DNA of 64,000 bases from Acidimicrobiaceae bacterium (lineage in GTDB: Bacteria > Actinomycetota > Acidimicrobiia > Acidimicrobiales > Palsa-688), in the NCBI GenBank assembly GCA_003166025.1, contig PMWT01000066.1:28635-92634 (forward strand), written 5' to 3'. The position numbers and the translations under genes are program-made. Position 1 is the stretch's first letter. Each line of letters begins with the position of its first letter. Shown here piece after piece: positions 1 through 9,578 of this stretch. The notes beneath the pieces are model-generated. The model ran no database searches and was not told the origin of the DNA. It worked only from the letters and a program-made list of their open reading frames with translations.

Positions 1-99
1 GTGCCCGAAGCCAGGCTCCAGGGGCCCGATGGCAAAACGTTGACGATTGTCTTCTTCTTCGCCGAGCGGTTCGACGGCAGGGCGTTGGATGATAAGCAT
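1..99 (-). CDS. rpoA: RNA polymerase alpha subunit, N-terminal 33 residues (cut by window edge)
   Basis: The first 33 codons encode the conserved opening of the RNA polymerase alpha subunit, beginning MLIIQRP and reaching the PLEPGFG motif that starts the N-terminal dimerisation domain. An AGGAGG ribosome-binding site lies 7 bases before the ATG. It is the last readable gene of the ribosomal supercluster, 24 bp after rpsD, the normal alpha-operon position. Everything after residue 33 lies outside the window. Confidence 0.93.
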   Translation of the reverse strand, partial: MLIIQRPAVEPLGEEEDNRQRFAIGPLEPGFGH

Positions 100-123
100 T
101 GCGGCTGCCCTCCTGGCAGAGCG

Positions 124-750
124 TTACTTTGAAAAGAGCTCGACGATCAGCGATTCACGCACGGGCACGTCGATGTGCTCGCGCATGGGCAGGTCGCGGA
201 CCGTGACCTCAAAACCTTCCCCCCCGGCGTCGAGCCAAGGCGGGATCTGACGACCCAGGGTATCGAGGTTGTGACGGACAACGATCATGCTGCGCGTCTT
301 GTCTTTGAGCGAGACCACGTCGCCTCGCCGCGCCCTGTAAGAGGGGATGGTCACACGCTTGCCGTTGACGAGGACATGGCCGTGGCGGACCAACTGACGG
401 GCCTGGGAGCGGCTGGCACCCCAGTTGGCCCGGAAGACTACGTTGTCGAGGCGCAACTCGAGCATGCGTAGAAGGTTCTCGCCGGTGATCCCCTGCTGGC
501 GGTTGGCCTCCTCGTAGTAGTTGCGGAACTGCTTCTCCAGGACGCCATAGATGCGACGCGCCTTCTGCTTCTCTCGCAGCTGGGTCAGGTACTCGGAGCC
601 TTGACGGGCCCGGTCCCGGCCGTGCTCCCCGGGTGGGTAGGGCCGGCGCTCGATCGGGCACTTCATCGAGTCGCACTTGGGGCCCTTTAGGAACAGCTTC
701 ATCTTTTCGCGCCGGCAGAGGCGGCACACCGGACCGATGTATCGTGCCAT
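124..750 (-). CDS. rpsD: 30S ribosomal protein S4
   Basis: S4 (208 aa) is a primary binder of the 16S rRNA 5' domain, nucleates 30S assembly, and in many bacteria represses its own operon. The N-terminus has four cysteines, C9, C12, C26 and C31, the zinc-binding (C+) form. The S4 RNA-binding domain begins around LELRLDNVVFR, near residue 98, and the ending VELFSK is typical. It sits 4 bp after rpsK and 24 bp before rpoA. Length is normal. Confidence 0.97.
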   Translation of the reverse strand: MARYIGPVCRLCRREKMKLFLKGPKCDSMKCPIERRPYPPGEHGRDRARQGSEYLTQLREKQKARRIYGVLEKQFRNYYEEANRQQGITGENLLRMLELRLDNVVFRANWGASRSQARQLVRHGHVLVNGKRVTIPSYRARRGDVVSLKDKTRSMIVVRHNLDTLGRQIPPWLDAGGEGFEVTVRDLPMREHIDVPVRESLIVELFSK

Positions 751-754
751 TCGC

Positions 755-1153
755 TCAGACCCTCCGGCGCTTCTTGGGACGACAACCGTTGTGGGGTATG
801 GGAGTGACGTCCTTGATGCCCGCGACCTCGATCCCGGTGTTCATCAGGGAACGGACGGCCGTTTCACGACCGGAGCCCGGACCTTTCACCAGCACGTCGA
901 CCTTGCGTACCCCGTGCTCCATGGCCCGCCGGGCACAGGCCTCGGCAGCCAACTGCGCGGCGAAGGGCGTGGACTTGCGCGACCCCTTGAAACCGACGTT
1001 GCCCGCGGAGGCCCAGGCGAGCACATTGCCCTCCAGGTCGCTGATCGAAACAATGGTGTTGTTGAAAGAGCTCTTGATGTGCGCCACTCCGTAAGCGACG
1101 TTTTTGCGCTCGCGGCGACGAGGACGCCGACCGCCGGGCTTGGGTTTTGGCAT
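755..1153 (-). CDS. rpsK: 30S ribosomal protein S11
   Basis: S11 (132 aa) binds the 16S platform and contacts the 3' end of the rRNA near the E site. The conserved core is clear: [17 protein letters not shown], then the [13 protein letters not shown] loop, and the C-terminal [14 protein letters not shown] signature. A short basic N-terminal arm ([16 protein letters not shown]) precedes the core, as usual in actinobacteria. Only 3 bp separate it from the rpsM stop. Confidence 0.97.
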   Translation of the reverse strand: MPKPKPGGRRPRRRERKNVAYGVAHIKSSFNNTIVSISDLEGNVLAWASAGNVGFKGSRKSTPFAAQLAAEACARRAMEHGVRKVDVLVKGPGSGRETAVRSLMNTGIEVAGIKDVTPIPHNGCRPKKRRRV

Positions 1154-1156
1154 CTT

Positions 1157-1537
1157 CTAGTGCTTCCTTAGCTTCTTTTTGCCCGCCACGGTCTTCTTCG
1201 GGCCCTTTCGGGTCCGGGCATTGGTATGCGTCCGCTGGCCCCGCACCGGAAGACCACGCCTATGGCGAATGCCTTGGTAGGAGCCGATCTCGATCTTGCG
1301 CTTGATGTCCTGGGCCACGTCGCGGCGCAGGTCCCCTTCAACCTTTAGGTTGGCGTCGATCCACGCCCTGAGCTTGGCCACTTCCTCGTCCGTGAGGTCA
1401 CGTACCCGGGTGTCCCGGTTGACCCCAGTGGCCGTGCACACCTGGTTCGAGGTTGTCCGGCCGATGCCGAAGATGTAGGTGAGAGAAATCTCGAGCCGCT
1501 TCTCTCGTGGGATGTCAACCCCCGCGATACGGGCCAT
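1157..1537 (-). CDS. rpsM: 30S ribosomal protein S13
   Basis: S13 (126 aa) binds the 30S head and forms intersubunit bridges. The ATG at 1537 ([14 protein letters not shown]) is chosen over an upstream in-frame extension because it is the family start and has an AGGAGG 8 bases upstream. The helix-two-turn-helix region ([13 protein letters not shown]) and the basic tail with the [18 protein letters not shown] signature are present. It lies 11 bp after rpmJ. Confidence 0.97.
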   Translation of the reverse strand: MARIAGVDIPREKRLEISLTYIFGIGRTTSNQVCTATGVNRDTRVRDLTDEEVAKLRAWIDANLKVEGDLRRDVAQDIKRKIEIGSYQGIRHRRGLPVRGQRTHTNARTRKGPKKTVAGKKKLRKH

Positions 1538-1548
1538 GCGCGGGCCTC

Positions 1549-1665
1549 CTAACCCTGCCGCTGCTTGTGGCGGGGATTGTTCTTGCAGATCACTATGACC
1601 CGGCCATGCCGGCGGATCACTTTGCAGTTGTCGCACATCGGTTTGACGCTGGGGCGTACTTTCAC
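1549..1665 (-). CDS. rpmJ: 50S ribosomal protein L36 (zinc-ribbon form)
   Basis: A 38-residue protein starting at GTG ([11 protein letters not shown]), with the L36 zinc ribbon C11, C14, C27 and H33 and the HKQRQG ending. It binds 23S rRNA late in 50S assembly. The start is fixed by the family's invariant N-terminus. Retained zinc ligands mark the C+ paralogue, in line with zinc-type S4 and S14 in the same cluster. The usual upstream neighbour infA is absent; map lies 226 bp upstream instead. Confidence 0.95.
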   Translation of the reverse strand: MKVRPSVKPMCDNCKVIRRHGRVIVICKNNPRHKQRQG

Positions 1666-1891
1666 AGGGTCTCTACCTCGGCTAATAGGGGTTTCAGGAA
1701 AAACCCCCCTAGAGCGGCCTTGCCCGTTGAGGCAGGCGTTGGGCGTCGGTGGACGCACTCGCCTAGCCCCGTGGGGGACGGGCTTAGATGGTAGCGCACG
1801 CAGGCCGTACCGTCCAAGCGTAGCCTGGCCGGGTGCCGCCCGTCCGAGTGCCGGCCCTCGCGACCTGAGCCCGTCCGGGCAGCGGCGCGGC
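1666..1891 (-). other. Non-coding gap between map and rpmJ, with a leader hairpin; infA not found
   Basis: This 226-bp stretch sits where most actinobacteria carry infA (IF-1). None of the six frames resembles IF-1. On the minus strand it holds an imperfect hairpin at 1686-1711, TAGGGG and TTT pairing with AAA and CCCCTA around a 6-base loop with a 2-base bulge, about 20 bp before the rpmJ start. It may act as an attenuator, a processing site or the leader of a separate promoter. No strong promoter was recognised. Confidence 0.55.
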
Positions 1892-2635
1892 TCAACCGGG
1901 GACGGTCAGGACCTCGGGACCGTCGTCGGTCACGGCGATCGTGTGCTCGAAATGCGCCGACAGGCTCCCGTCCACCGTTACCACGGTCCAGCCATCGTCC
2001 ATCACCACCGTCTCTTCACCACCCACGTTGACCATGGGCTCGACAGCGAACACCATGCCGGTGCGCAGCTTGGGGCCCGGGGTGCCGGGCCAGTAGTTGG
2101 GGACGGCGGGGTCTTCGTGCATCTGGGTCCCTATGGCGTGGCCCACGTAGCCCTTCACCACCGAGAAGCCGGCACCCTCGGCCACCGTCTGGACGGCGAG
2201 GCCCACATCGTGGAGACGGTTGCCTTCGACTAGTTGGGCTATGCCCGCTTGCAGCGCCTCTTCTGTCACCCGTATGAGCTTGTCGACCTTGGGTGGGACT
2301 TCCCCCACCGGCACCGTCACCGCCGCGTCACCGTGGTAGCCCTCGATGATGGCCCCGCAATCGAGCGAGATGATGTCTCCTTCCTGGACGACGTACGGGC
2401 CCGGTATCCCGTGGACGATGACATTGTTGGGGGACGTGCAGATGACCGCGGGAAAACCGTGATAGCCGAGGAAGTTGGAACGCGCACCTCGCCGTTCAAG
2501 CACTTCGCGGGCCAATTTGTCCAATTGCGCCGTCGTCACCCCCGGCCTGACGCCGCCGGAAGTGACTTCCAGCATCTCCGCTACCACCCGGCCCGCCTTG
2601 CGCATCTTGGCTATCTCGTCGGGCCGGCGCCTCAT
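1892..2635 (-). CDS. map: Methionine aminopeptidase, type I
   Basis: This 247-aa enzyme removes the initiator methionine from nascent proteins in the cytosol. It has the pita-bread fold with dinuclear metal ligands: Asp in [17 protein letters not shown], His in [12 protein letters not shown], Glu in [10 protein letters not shown], and a C-terminal Glu in [17 protein letters not shown] is also conserved. The start overlaps the adk stop by ATGA, indicating translational coupling. There is no N-terminal zinc-finger or linker extension, so this is the plain type Ia form. Confidence 0.95.
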   Translation of the reverse strand: MRRRPDEIAKMRKAGRVVAEMLEVTSGGVRPGVTTAQLDKLAREVLERRGARSNFLGYHGFPAVICTSPNNVIVHGIPGPYVVQEGDIISLDCGAIIEGYHGDAAVTVPVGEVPPKVDKLIRVTEEALQAGIAQLVEGNRLHDVGLAVQTVAEGAGFSVVKGYVGHAIGTQMHEDPAVPNYWPGTPGPKLRTGMVFAVEPMVNVGGEETVVMDDGWTVVTVDGSLSAHFEHTIAVTDDGPEVLTVPG

Positions 2636-3369
2636 GTCCCCAGGGTACCCTTGCCCTTGCTCTGGCTAGCGGCGCTCTTTTGACCGGCAGCCTTGGCCTG
2701 GCGGGCCCCCTCCACCGCGGCCACCACGCGGGCTGTGACAGCGTCCACATCGCCGACAGCATTGACCGCGACCAACAGGCCACGTTGCCGGTACCAGTCG
2801 ATGAGGGGGGCGGTGGTGGTCTCGTAGATCTCGAGGCGGCGGCGAATGGCGTCTTCGGTGTCGTCGTCGCGCTGTGCCAGTGACCCCCCGCAGGCGTCGC
2901 AGGAGCCGGGCACCTTGGTCGGGTTGTCGACAATGTTGTAGGTGGCGCCGCACTTGGTGCACACGCGTCTACCCGCCATGCGTTGCAGCACCTCCTCGGT
3001 ATCGGCCTCCAGGTCGATCACGATGTCGATGCCCCGCAAGCTGGCCATTTCAGCCAACGCCTCGGCCTGGGCCACGGTGCGTGGGAAGCCGTCGAGGATG
3101 AAACCGGCGGGTGCACCGGGCCCGAACAGGTGCTCCCTGATCACGCCCACGACAACGTCGTCGGGCACGAGCTCGCCCCTGTCCATATAGGACTTGAGGG
3201 TACGCCCGAGCTCAGAGCCACTGGCAGCTGCGGCGCGGAACGCATCGCCCGTCGAGACGTGGGGCGGCCCGTAGGTGGCCGATAGGCGGGCGGCCTGGGT
3301 CCCCTTGCCCGACCCCTGGCGCCCAAGGACCACCATGCGAAGAGTCGCGTCCGCGGCGGGCTCGGCCAT
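2632..3369 (-). CDS. adk: Adenylate kinase with zinc-type LID and basic tail
   Basis: It converts AMP and ATP to two ADP and keeps adenylate pools in balance. The P-loop GRQGSGKGT is at residues 16-24, followed by STGDAFRAA of the AMP-binding site and DGFPRTVAQAEAL. The LID carries two CxxC pairs, the first at C137/C140, the structural zinc site of many Gram-positive enzymes. At 245 aa it is about 30 residues longer than usual; the excess is a Lys/Ala/Ser-rich C-terminal tail. Its ATG shares one base with the secY stop (TAATG). Confidence 0.95.
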   Translation of the reverse strand: MAEPAADATLRMVVLGRQGSGKGTQAARLSATYGPPHVSTGDAFRAAAASGSELGRTLKSYMDRGELVPDDVVVGVIREHLFGPGAPAGFILDGFPRTVAQAEALAEMASLRGIDIVIDLEADTEEVLQRMAGRRVCTKCGATYNIVDNPTKVPGSCDACGGSLAQRDDDTEDAIRRRLEIYETTTAPLIDWYRQRGLLVAVNAVGDVDAVTARVVAAVEGARQAKAAGQKSAASQSKGKGTLGT

Positions 3370-4694
3370 TATCGGAGGAACCCTTCGTAGTTACGCAACA
3401 TGAGCTGGCTGTCTACCTGCTGCATGGTCTGCAGGGCCACGCCGACGGCGATGAGCAGCGTTGTGCCGGCAAAGGGGTAGTTCTGGATGTTCCAGATGGC
3501 GAGGAAGATCGAAGGGAGCAAGGCCACCAGGGCCAGGAACAACGCCCCGGGGAGGGTGATCCGGTAGAGGATGTTCTGCAAGTGGCGCTCGGTGGGGTAC
3601 CCGGGCCGGATGCCGGGGATGTAGCCGCCCTGTTTGCGTATGACCTCCGCCTGCTGGTGAGGGTCGAAGGTGATGCCGGCATAGAAGTAGGCGAACACCA
3701 AGATGAGGCCGCCGTACAAGAGCACGTAGACGATGTTGCTCGGCTGTGCCAGGTGGGTGCTGATCCATGTCTGGACGTCCTTGCCCCAGCCCGTGCTGGG
3801 GAAGACGTTGGATATGAGGATCGGGAAGTACAGGACGGAGGCGGCAAAGATGATGGGCACCACACCACCGGTGTTGAGCTTCATCGGGATGTAGGTGCTT
3901 TGGCCGCCGTACATTCGGCGGCCTACGACTCTCTTAGCGAAGGTCACCGGTATCCGGCGTTGGCAAAGCTCGACGAACACGATCGCCACCAGGAAGAACA
4001 GGGCCAACGCCACCAGGAACGTGAACTTGGGCCAACCAGCCGACTTGAGCAGGGCGTCGCCCTGGGTGGGCAGGCCGGAGATCACGTTGGTGAAGATGAG
4101 CACTGACATGCCCTGGCCGATCCCCCGCTGGGTGACGAGCTCGGCCAGCCACATGACGACCACGGTGCCGCCGGTCATCGTGAGCACGATCAGCAGGACC
4201 CGGGGGACGGTGAAGTCCGGGATGAGGTCCACGTTGAGCGGCGTTCCCCCGATCAGTCCCCCGCCGCCGTTGTGGAAGGCGTAGGCGAGCCCCGTCGACT
4301 GCATGATGGCGAGGGCGATAGTCATGTACCGGGTGACCTGGGTGAGCTTGCGCTGGCCGCTCGGGCCCTCTTCCCGCCATTGTTCGAACTTGGGGATGAC
4401 CACCATCAGCAGCTGGATGATGATCGAGCTGGTGATGTAGGGCATGATCCCGAGGCCGAACACCGCCATCTTTGTCAGGGCGCCGCCCGAGAAAAGGTTG
4501 AGGTAGGCGATGACGCCGCCCTTGTTGGCCGCCGAGGCGAGCGACTGAACCGCATTGAAGTCGATCCCGGGGCAGATGATGTTGTCGCCCAGCCGGTAGA
4601 CGGCGATGATGAACAGCGTGAAGATGATCTTGTTACGCAGGTCCCCGATCAGGAACGCGTTTTTCAAGTTCCGGATGCTGGTAGGTATTGGCAT
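3369..4694 (-). CDS. secY: Preprotein translocase subunit SecY
   Basis: The 441-aa central channel of the Sec translocon has ten hydrophobic segments. The MPIPTSIRNLKNAF start, the YITSSIIIQLL plug-region segment, the cytosolic loop RRIPVTFAKRVVGRRMYGGQ with YIPMKLNTGGVVPIIFA, and the C-terminal GGTTLLIAVGVALQTMQQVDSQLMLRNYEGFL pattern are all typical (segments paraphrased from the read). It works with SecE and SecG, encoded elsewhere. A 92-bp gap to rplO upstream contains a small TGGGC-ACA-GCCCA hairpin, the first real break in the supercluster. Confidence 0.96.
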   Translation of the reverse strand: MPIPTSIRNLKNAFLIGDLRNKIIFTLFIIAVYRLGDNIICPGIDFNAVQSLASAANKGGVIAYLNLFSGGALTKMAVFGLGIMPYITSSIIIQLLMVVIPKFEQWREEGPSGQRKLTQVTRYMTIALAIMQSTGLAYAFHNGGGGLIGGTPLNVDLIPDFTVPRVLLIVLTMTGGTVVVMWLAELVTQRGIGQGMSVLIFTNVISGLPTQGDALLKSAGWPKFTFLVALALFFLVAIVFVELCQRRIPVTFAKRVVGRRMYGGQSTYIPMKLNTGGVVPIIFAASVLYFPILISNVFPSTGWGKDVQTWISTHLAQPSNIVYVLLYGGLILVFAYFYAGITFDPHQQAEVIRKQGGYIPGIRPGYPTERHLQNILYRITLPGALFLALVALLPSIFLAIWNIQNYPFAGTTLLIAVGVALQTMQQVDSQLMLRNYEGFLR

Positions 4695-4786
4695 AGCGGC
4701 GGTCCCGAACTACTCCTGTGTCCCAGTGGGCTGTGCCCAAGCGTCCGCGGAAGTCATTCTCGGTCCCCAGTCCTAGCAGTTCCCGG

Positions 4787-5275
4787 CTACCGACTGGTGA
4801 GCGCGTTGCCCCGGGCGGGCGGTCGGCCATGACCGAAAGGCGGCGGCAGGATCTCCACCGAACCGCCCGTGGCCTGGATGGCGGCCGCGGCCGAGGCCGA
4901 GAACGCGTGGGCGGAGACGTTGACATGCCGGGTGAGCTCCCCCCGGCCTAGGACCTTGACGAGGCCCTTCTTGGCCACGAGCCCAGCCTCGCGCAAGACT
5001 TCGGGATTGACCTCAGACGAACCGAGTTGCTCGATGGTCTCGAGGTTTACCACCACATACTCGACCCTGAAGGGGTTCTTGAAGCCCTTCAGCTTGGGTA
5101 TGCGCTGGGTCAGGGGCAGCTGGCCGCCCTCGAAACCGGGTTTGCTCTGACCGCGGGCCTTGTCGCCCTTAGTACCGCGACCCGCCGTCTTGCCACCTTT
5201 GCCGGCGATGCCGCGCCCGACGCGTCGGCGCGGCCGGGACGAGCCCGGAGCGGGCTGAAGATCGTGGACTTTCAC
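4787..5275 (-). CDS. rplO: 50S ribosomal protein L15
   Basis: L15 (162 aa) is a late 50S assembly protein with a long unstructured N-terminal arm threading through 23S rRNA. The arm is clear (LQPAPGSSRPRRRVGRG, then GKGGKTAGRGTKG), followed by GFEGGQLPLTQRIPKLKGF and the globular domain with NVSAHAFSASAAAAI. About 20 extra residues follow the usual end. Its ATG overlaps the rpmD stop (ATGA). Confidence 0.96.
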   Translation of the reverse strand: MKVHDLQPAPGSSRPRRRVGRGIAGKGGKTAGRGTKGDKARGQSKPGFEGGQLPLTQRIPKLKGFKNPFRVEYVVVNLETIEQLGSSEVNPEVLREAGLVAKKGLVKVLGRGELTRHVNVSAHAFSASAAAAIQATGGSVEILPPPFGHGRPPARGNALTSR

Positions 5276-5505
5276 TTACGTGCCCCTTTACGTCGTATGG
5301 TTCGCTCCGGTACCGCCCCTTCGTGGGGGGCAACCTCGACGAGGTGCGTCACCCGAGCCACCATTCCGCGAATTTCCGGGCGGTCCGGCAGGACCGCTGT
5401 CCGACCGATACGGCCAAGGCCGAGCGCGCGCAGCGTGCCACGGTGCTTGGGCGTGTTACCGATGCCCGACCGGACCTGCTTCACGTCGATGTGGCCCTCG
5501 GCCAT
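5272..5505 (-). CDS. rpmD: 50S ribosomal protein L30
   Basis: L30 (77 aa) shows VKQVRSGIGNTPKHRGTLRALGL followed by DRPEIRGMVARVTHLVEV, the bacterial L30 fold. I start it at ATG 5505, which shares a base with the rpsE stop (TGATG) and has GGAGGTGG just upstream; a GTG one codon earlier is possible. About 15 basic residues follow the normal end. It is coupled to rpsE on one side and rplO on the other. Confidence 0.94.
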   Translation of the reverse strand: MAEGHIDVKQVRSGIGNTPKHRGTLRALGLGRIGRTAVLPDRPEIRGMVARVTHLVEVAPHEGAVPERTIRRKGARK

Positions 5506-6056
5506 CACGCCACCTCCGTGGGCATGTGCGCGGCCCGCTGGGCTTCGTTGTAGGCCCGCAGGACACCACTGGGAGTGATCTCCTCGGGGGACAGGCCGCG
5601 CCGACGCGCTATCTCGTCGGGGCGCATGAGCGCCCGCAGGCCGGCCATGGTCGCCTGGGCCACGTTGATGCTGTTGGACGACCCCAGCGATTTGGCCACT
5701 ACGTCGCGCACTCCGGCGAGCTCGAGGATGGGCCGCGCCGCACCTCCGGCTATGACCCCGGTACCGGGAGCGGCCGGCTTCAGCAGGACTCGCCCGGCAC
5801 CGGCCTCGCCTATGACGGGATGAGTTATGGTCGACCCGGCCAAGGGCACCCGGCAGAGGCTCTTCTTGGCCTCCTCGATCCCCTTTTGAACGGCCAGGCC
5901 TGCCTCTTTGGCCTTTCCGTACCCCAGGCCGACGGTGCCGGCGCCATCCCCGATCACCATGAGAGCGGCGAAACTGAAGCGGCGGCCGCCCTTTACGACC
6001 TTGGCTACACGGTTGACCTTGATCGTTCGGTCCTGGTATTGCTGCTGCTCGGCCAT
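5505..6056 (-). CDS. rpsE: 30S ribosomal protein S5
   Basis: S5 (183 aa) shapes the mRNA entry channel and contributes to decoding accuracy. The N-terminal double-stranded RNA-binding domain reads [24 protein letters not shown], and the C-terminal domain begins [19 protein letters not shown], with [16 protein letters not shown] after it. Length and ending ([11 protein letters not shown]) are normal. It lies 5 bp after rplR. Confidence 0.97.
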   Translation of the reverse strand: MAEQQQYQDRTIKVNRVAKVVKGGRRFSFAALMVIGDGAGTVGLGYGKAKEAGLAVQKGIEEAKKSLCRVPLAGSTITHPVIGEAGAGRVLLKPAAPGTGVIAGGAARPILELAGVRDVVAKSLGSSNSINVAQATMAGLRALMRPDEIARRRGLSPEEITPSGVLRAYNEAQRAAHMPTEVA

Positions 6057-6061
6057 CTGCC

Positions 6062-6427
6062 CTAAAACTCCAGTCCGGATTCTCGAGCAGCGTCAGCCAG
6101 AGCGGCGACCCTGCCGTGGTACATGAAGCCGCCGCGGTCGAAAGCGACCTTGGTCACCCCGGCCGCTTTGGCTCTTTCTGCAACGAGCTTTCCTACGGCC
6201 GTCGCCGCGGCGCGGTTGCCGGTCGGGCCGGCGGCGCGTACAGGGGCCTCGAGCGACGATGCAGCCGCAAGGGTGCGCCCAGAGACATCATCAATGACCT
6301 GGGCTACAACGTGCTGGTTGGAGCGGAAGACGGCGAGACGCGGGCGCGCCTCGGTGCCGTGTACCTTTTTGCGCACACGGAAGTGCCGCCGAGTACGAGC
6401 GCTCTGCTTGTCCTTTACGTTGCTCAT
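6062..6427 (-). CDS. rplR: 50S ribosomal protein L18
   Basis: L18 (121 aa) binds 5S rRNA with L5 and helps anchor it in the central protuberance. The basic N-terminal arm ([15 protein letters not shown]), [19 protein letters not shown] and the C-terminal [23 protein letters not shown]-like block are family signatures. It sits 7 bp after rplF and 5 bp before rpsE. Confidence 0.96.
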   Translation of the reverse strand: MSNVKDKQSARTRRHFRVRKKVHGTEARPRLAVFRSNQHVVAQVIDDVSGRTLAAASSLEAPVRAAGPTGNRAAATAVGKLVAERAKAAGVTKVAFDRGGFMYHGRVAALADAARESGLEF

Positions 6428-6434
6428 ATGGTCC

Positions 6435-6974
6435 TCACTTCGCCGCCTTGCCGGCCTTGCGCCGGACCACTTCGCCTGCGTAACGCACGCCCTTGCCCTT
6501 GTAGGGCTCAGGCGGGCGGAGCTTGCGGATCTTGGCTGCCACTTCGCCCACGGCCTGCTTGTCGTTGCCGCGCACGGTTATGCGGGTGGCCGAGGGCGCC
6601 TCGAAGGTTATCCCCAAAGGAGCCTCCACCGTGATGGAATGGCTGTAGCCCAAGGCCAGTTCGAGGGTCGTAGGGCCCTTGGGCGTCACCCGGTAACCGA
6701 CCCCTACGATTTCCAGGTCCTTGGCAAAGCCATTGGTCACGCCCACGACCATGTTGCTGACGAGCGTGCGCGTAAGCCCGTGCAGGGACCGACTGCGCCG
6801 TTCGTCGTCGGGGCGCTCAACCACGAGCTCCTCGCCCTCTTGGCGCACGGTTATTTCCCCGGCCACCTCGTGGCTGAGAGAACCGCGCGGTCCGCTGACG
6901 GTGACGGAGCGGCCCTCGAGGGCCACCTTGACACCGGAGGGGACCGGCACTGGGGTCCTACCTATACGAGACAC
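6435..6974 (-). CDS. rplF: 50S ribosomal protein L6
   Basis: L6 (179 aa) supports the sarcin-ricin loop region near the factor-binding site. It has the two repeated domains of the family and ends with the diagnostic [20 protein letters not shown] block. The [15 protein letters not shown] start is typical. 31 bp separate it from rpsH. Confidence 0.97.
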   Translation of the reverse strand: MSRIGRTPVPVPSGVKVALEGRSVTVSGPRGSLSHEVAGEITVRQEGEELVVERPDDERRSRSLHGLTRTLVSNMVVGVTNGFAKDLEIVGVGYRVTPKGPTTLELALGYSHSITVEAPLGITFEAPSATRITVRGNDKQAVGEVAAKIRKLRPPEPYKGKGVRYAGEVVRRKAGKAAK

Positions 6975-7005
6975 GGGATGCTCCTCGACTCAATCAGAAC
7001 CATCA

Positions 7006-7410
7006 TCACCAGACGAAACAGAGGATCTCGCCACCGACCCGGCGCTTGCGCGCCTCGCGGTCGGTCATGAGCCCCTGGCTGGTGGACAAAACAGCAACGC
7101 CGAGCCCGCCGAACACCCGGGGCAACTTGTCGGCCCCGGTGTAGACGCGCAGGCCGGGCTTGGACACGCGCCGTAGCCCCGAGATGGTGCGAGTGCGGTC
7201 GGAGGCGTACTTCATCGTCACTTCGAGGAACCGCCCCGGCCGCTTGTCATCGCTCACGACCTTGAAGTCCGAAATATAGCCCTCCCGCAGGAGGATGGCG
7301 GCAAGCGCCTCCTTCAGCTTGGAAGAAGGCATCCGAGTCGTGTCATGGTGGGCCACGTTCGCATTGCGCAACCTGGTCAACATGTCGGCGACGGGGTCAG
7401 TCATCGTCAT
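7006..7410 (-). CDS. rpsH: 30S ribosomal protein S8
   Basis: S8 (134 aa) binds helix 21 of 16S rRNA and, in E. coli, represses the spc operon. Signatures are [16 protein letters not shown] at the start, [17 protein letters not shown] in the middle, and the C-terminal [31 protein letters not shown]. An in-frame ATG two codons inside (MTDP) is an alternative start. It lies 11 bp after rpsN. Confidence 0.97.
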   Translation of the reverse strand: MTMTDPVADMLTRLRNANVAHHDTTRMPSSKLKEALAAILLREGYISDFKVVSDDKRPGRFLEVTMKYASDRTRTISGLRRVSKPGLRVYTGADKLPRVFGGLGVAVLSTSQGLMTDREARKRRVGGEILCFVW

Positions 7411-7421
7411 GGCGCAGCCTC

Positions 7422-7607
7422 CTACCAGCTCGACTTGGTGACGCCTGGGATCTCGCCGGCGTGGACGAGCTCACGCAGGCAGATACGGCAGAGCCCGAAC
7501 TTGCGCAGCACGGAATGCGGCCTCCCGCATCGCCGGCACCGCGTATAAGCCCTGACCTTGAACTTGGGTTTGCGCTGCGACTTTATTACCAAAGCCTTTT
7601 TGGCCAT
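7422..7607 (-). CDS. rpsN: 30S ribosomal protein S14, zinc-binding type
   Basis: This 61-aa short form of S14 carries the zinc knuckle C24-x2-C27 and C40-x2-C43, with the [22 protein letters not shown] core and the [11 protein letters not shown] ending. It packs in the 30S head near S10 and S19. The short C+ form is standard in the spc operons of Gram-positives. No C-minus paralogue is present in the window. Confidence 0.97.
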   Translation of the reverse strand: MAKKALVIKSQRKPKFKVRAYTRCRRCGRPHSVLRKFGLCRICLRELVHAGEIPGVTKSSW

Positions 7608-7658
7608 GTCGTCCTTGCTCCTAAGCCTGGCTCAGGACTGGTTCGAGAGGGGAACACA

Positions 7659-8419
<761 letters not shown>

Positions 8420-8420
<1 letters not shown>

Positions 8421-8725
8421 CAGAGACCCTCGCCGCAACGAACACAAACCCGGCTCTTGGAACCTTCGGTGACGCGGTACGCCACACGCGTGGGCGTGTG
8501 CTCCTTCGGGCAGACCAAAGCGACGGTGGAAACCGGCACAGCCAGGTCCTTTTCGATGATACCGGCGCGCTTGCGCACCTGGGTCGTGCGCTGGTGGCGC
8601 TTTACACGGTGTACGCCCTCGACGATGATGCGTCCTTCCTTGGGCAGGGCCCGGACGACCTCGCCGCGGCGGCCCTTGTCCTTGCCGGACAGCACGACCA
8701 CGTTGTCACCCTTGCGGATCTTCAT
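8420..8725 (-). CDS. rplX: 50S ribosomal protein L24
   Basis: L24 (101 aa) initiates 50S assembly and lies at the exit-tunnel rim. It opens with the KOW motif ([21 protein letters not shown]) and continues [20 protein letters not shown], then the C-terminal CVRCGEGL. Its stop overlaps the rplE start; rplN ends 3 bp upstream. Confidence 0.96.
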
Positions 8726-8728
8726 TCT

Positions 8729-9097
8729 CTACAACACCTCCGGAGCGAGCGAGACGATGCGCATGAAGCGCTTGTCCCTCAGCTCTCTGCCCACGGGCCC
8801 GAATATGCGCGTGCCCCGAGGCTGCAACTGGTCATTTATGAGAACTGCAGCGTTCTCGTCGAAACGGATGTAGCTGCCGTCCGGGCGCCGCTTTTCCTTC
8901 CTTGTCCGCACGACGACGCACTTGACGACGTCGCCCTTCTTCACGTTCGCACCGGGAATGGCGTCCTTGACGGTGGCGACGAAAATATCCCCTATGGACG
9001 CGTAGCGCCGACGGGACCCTCCGAGCACCTTGATGCAAAGGACTTCACGGGCGCCGGAGTTGTCGGCGATGCGCAAACGGCTTTCTTGCTGGATCAT
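8729..9097 (-). CDS. rplN: 50S ribosomal protein L14
   Basis: L14 (122 aa) sits at the subunit interface and forms bridges with 16S r[22 protein letters not shown] is the invariant opening; [29 protein letters not shown] and the [15 protein letters not shown] block follow, ending [10 protein letters not shown]. Exactly the usual length, with no extension. Confidence 0.97.
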   Translation of the reverse strand: MIQQESRLRIADNSGAREVLCIKVLGGSRRRYASIGDIFVATVKDAIPGANVKKGDVVKCVVVRTRKEKRRPDGSYIRFDENAAVLINDQLQPRGTRIFGPVGRELRDKRFMRIVSLAPEVL

Positions 9098-9107
9098 GTC
9101 CGGCCCC

Positions 9108-9578
9108 CTATCGCGCCCGCTCGAGAACTTGCTCGACGCGCCAACGCTTCAGTTTGGACATGGGACGCGTCTCGGTCAGGCGCACGCGGTCGCCGACCTT
9201 GACGTCGTTGGCCTCGTCGTGGGCGTAGAGGCGCTTCGTGCGCTGCACCGTCTTGGCGTAACGGGCGTGCCGCACCCGTTCGACGACAACGACGATCACT
9301 GTCTTGTCCATAGCGTTCGAGGCGACAATCCCCTCGCGCACCTTGCGCCGTCCCGAGCGGGGCTCAGTCTCCGGGGCCGCTTGGCCCGGCCGGGCCTGGC
9401 CCGTGGGCGATGGCAGCTTGGGCGCGGTCGCAGCCTTCTGCTCGGCCACCGCGGGCGCCTTCACCGTGTCGGCAGGCGCCGACTCGGCCGACGCGTCCTC
9501 GACCGGCGCGCCCTCGACCGGCGCGCCCTCGGCCGGGGCCAGTTCTTCGGCTCCGCCGTCAGGGCTGGTATCAGCCAT
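9108..9578 (-). CDS. rpsQ: 30S ribosomal protein S17 with acidic N-terminal tail
   Basis: The S17 core (about residues 76-156) has [20 protein letters not shown], an OB-fold binding the 16S 5' domain, and [21 protein letters not shown]. In front lies a 75-residue Ala/Pro/Glu-rich tail with small repeats such as [12 protein letters not shown]. Total 156 aa against about 80-90 normally. The start shares a base with the rpmC stop (TGATG), which argues that the tail is translated. Confidence 0.93.
   Translation of the reverse strand: MADTSPDGGAEELAPAEGAPVEGAPVEDASAESAPADTVKAPAVAEQKAATAPKLPSPTGQARPGQAAPETEPRSGRRKVREGIVASNAMDKTVIVVVVERVRHARYAKTVQRTKRLYAHDEANDVKVGDRVRLTETRPMSKLKRWRVEQVLERAR

Noticed and set aside
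1666-1891. Short open frames in the map-rpmJ gap as infA
   Set aside because: None has the IF-1 OB-fold sequence pattern.
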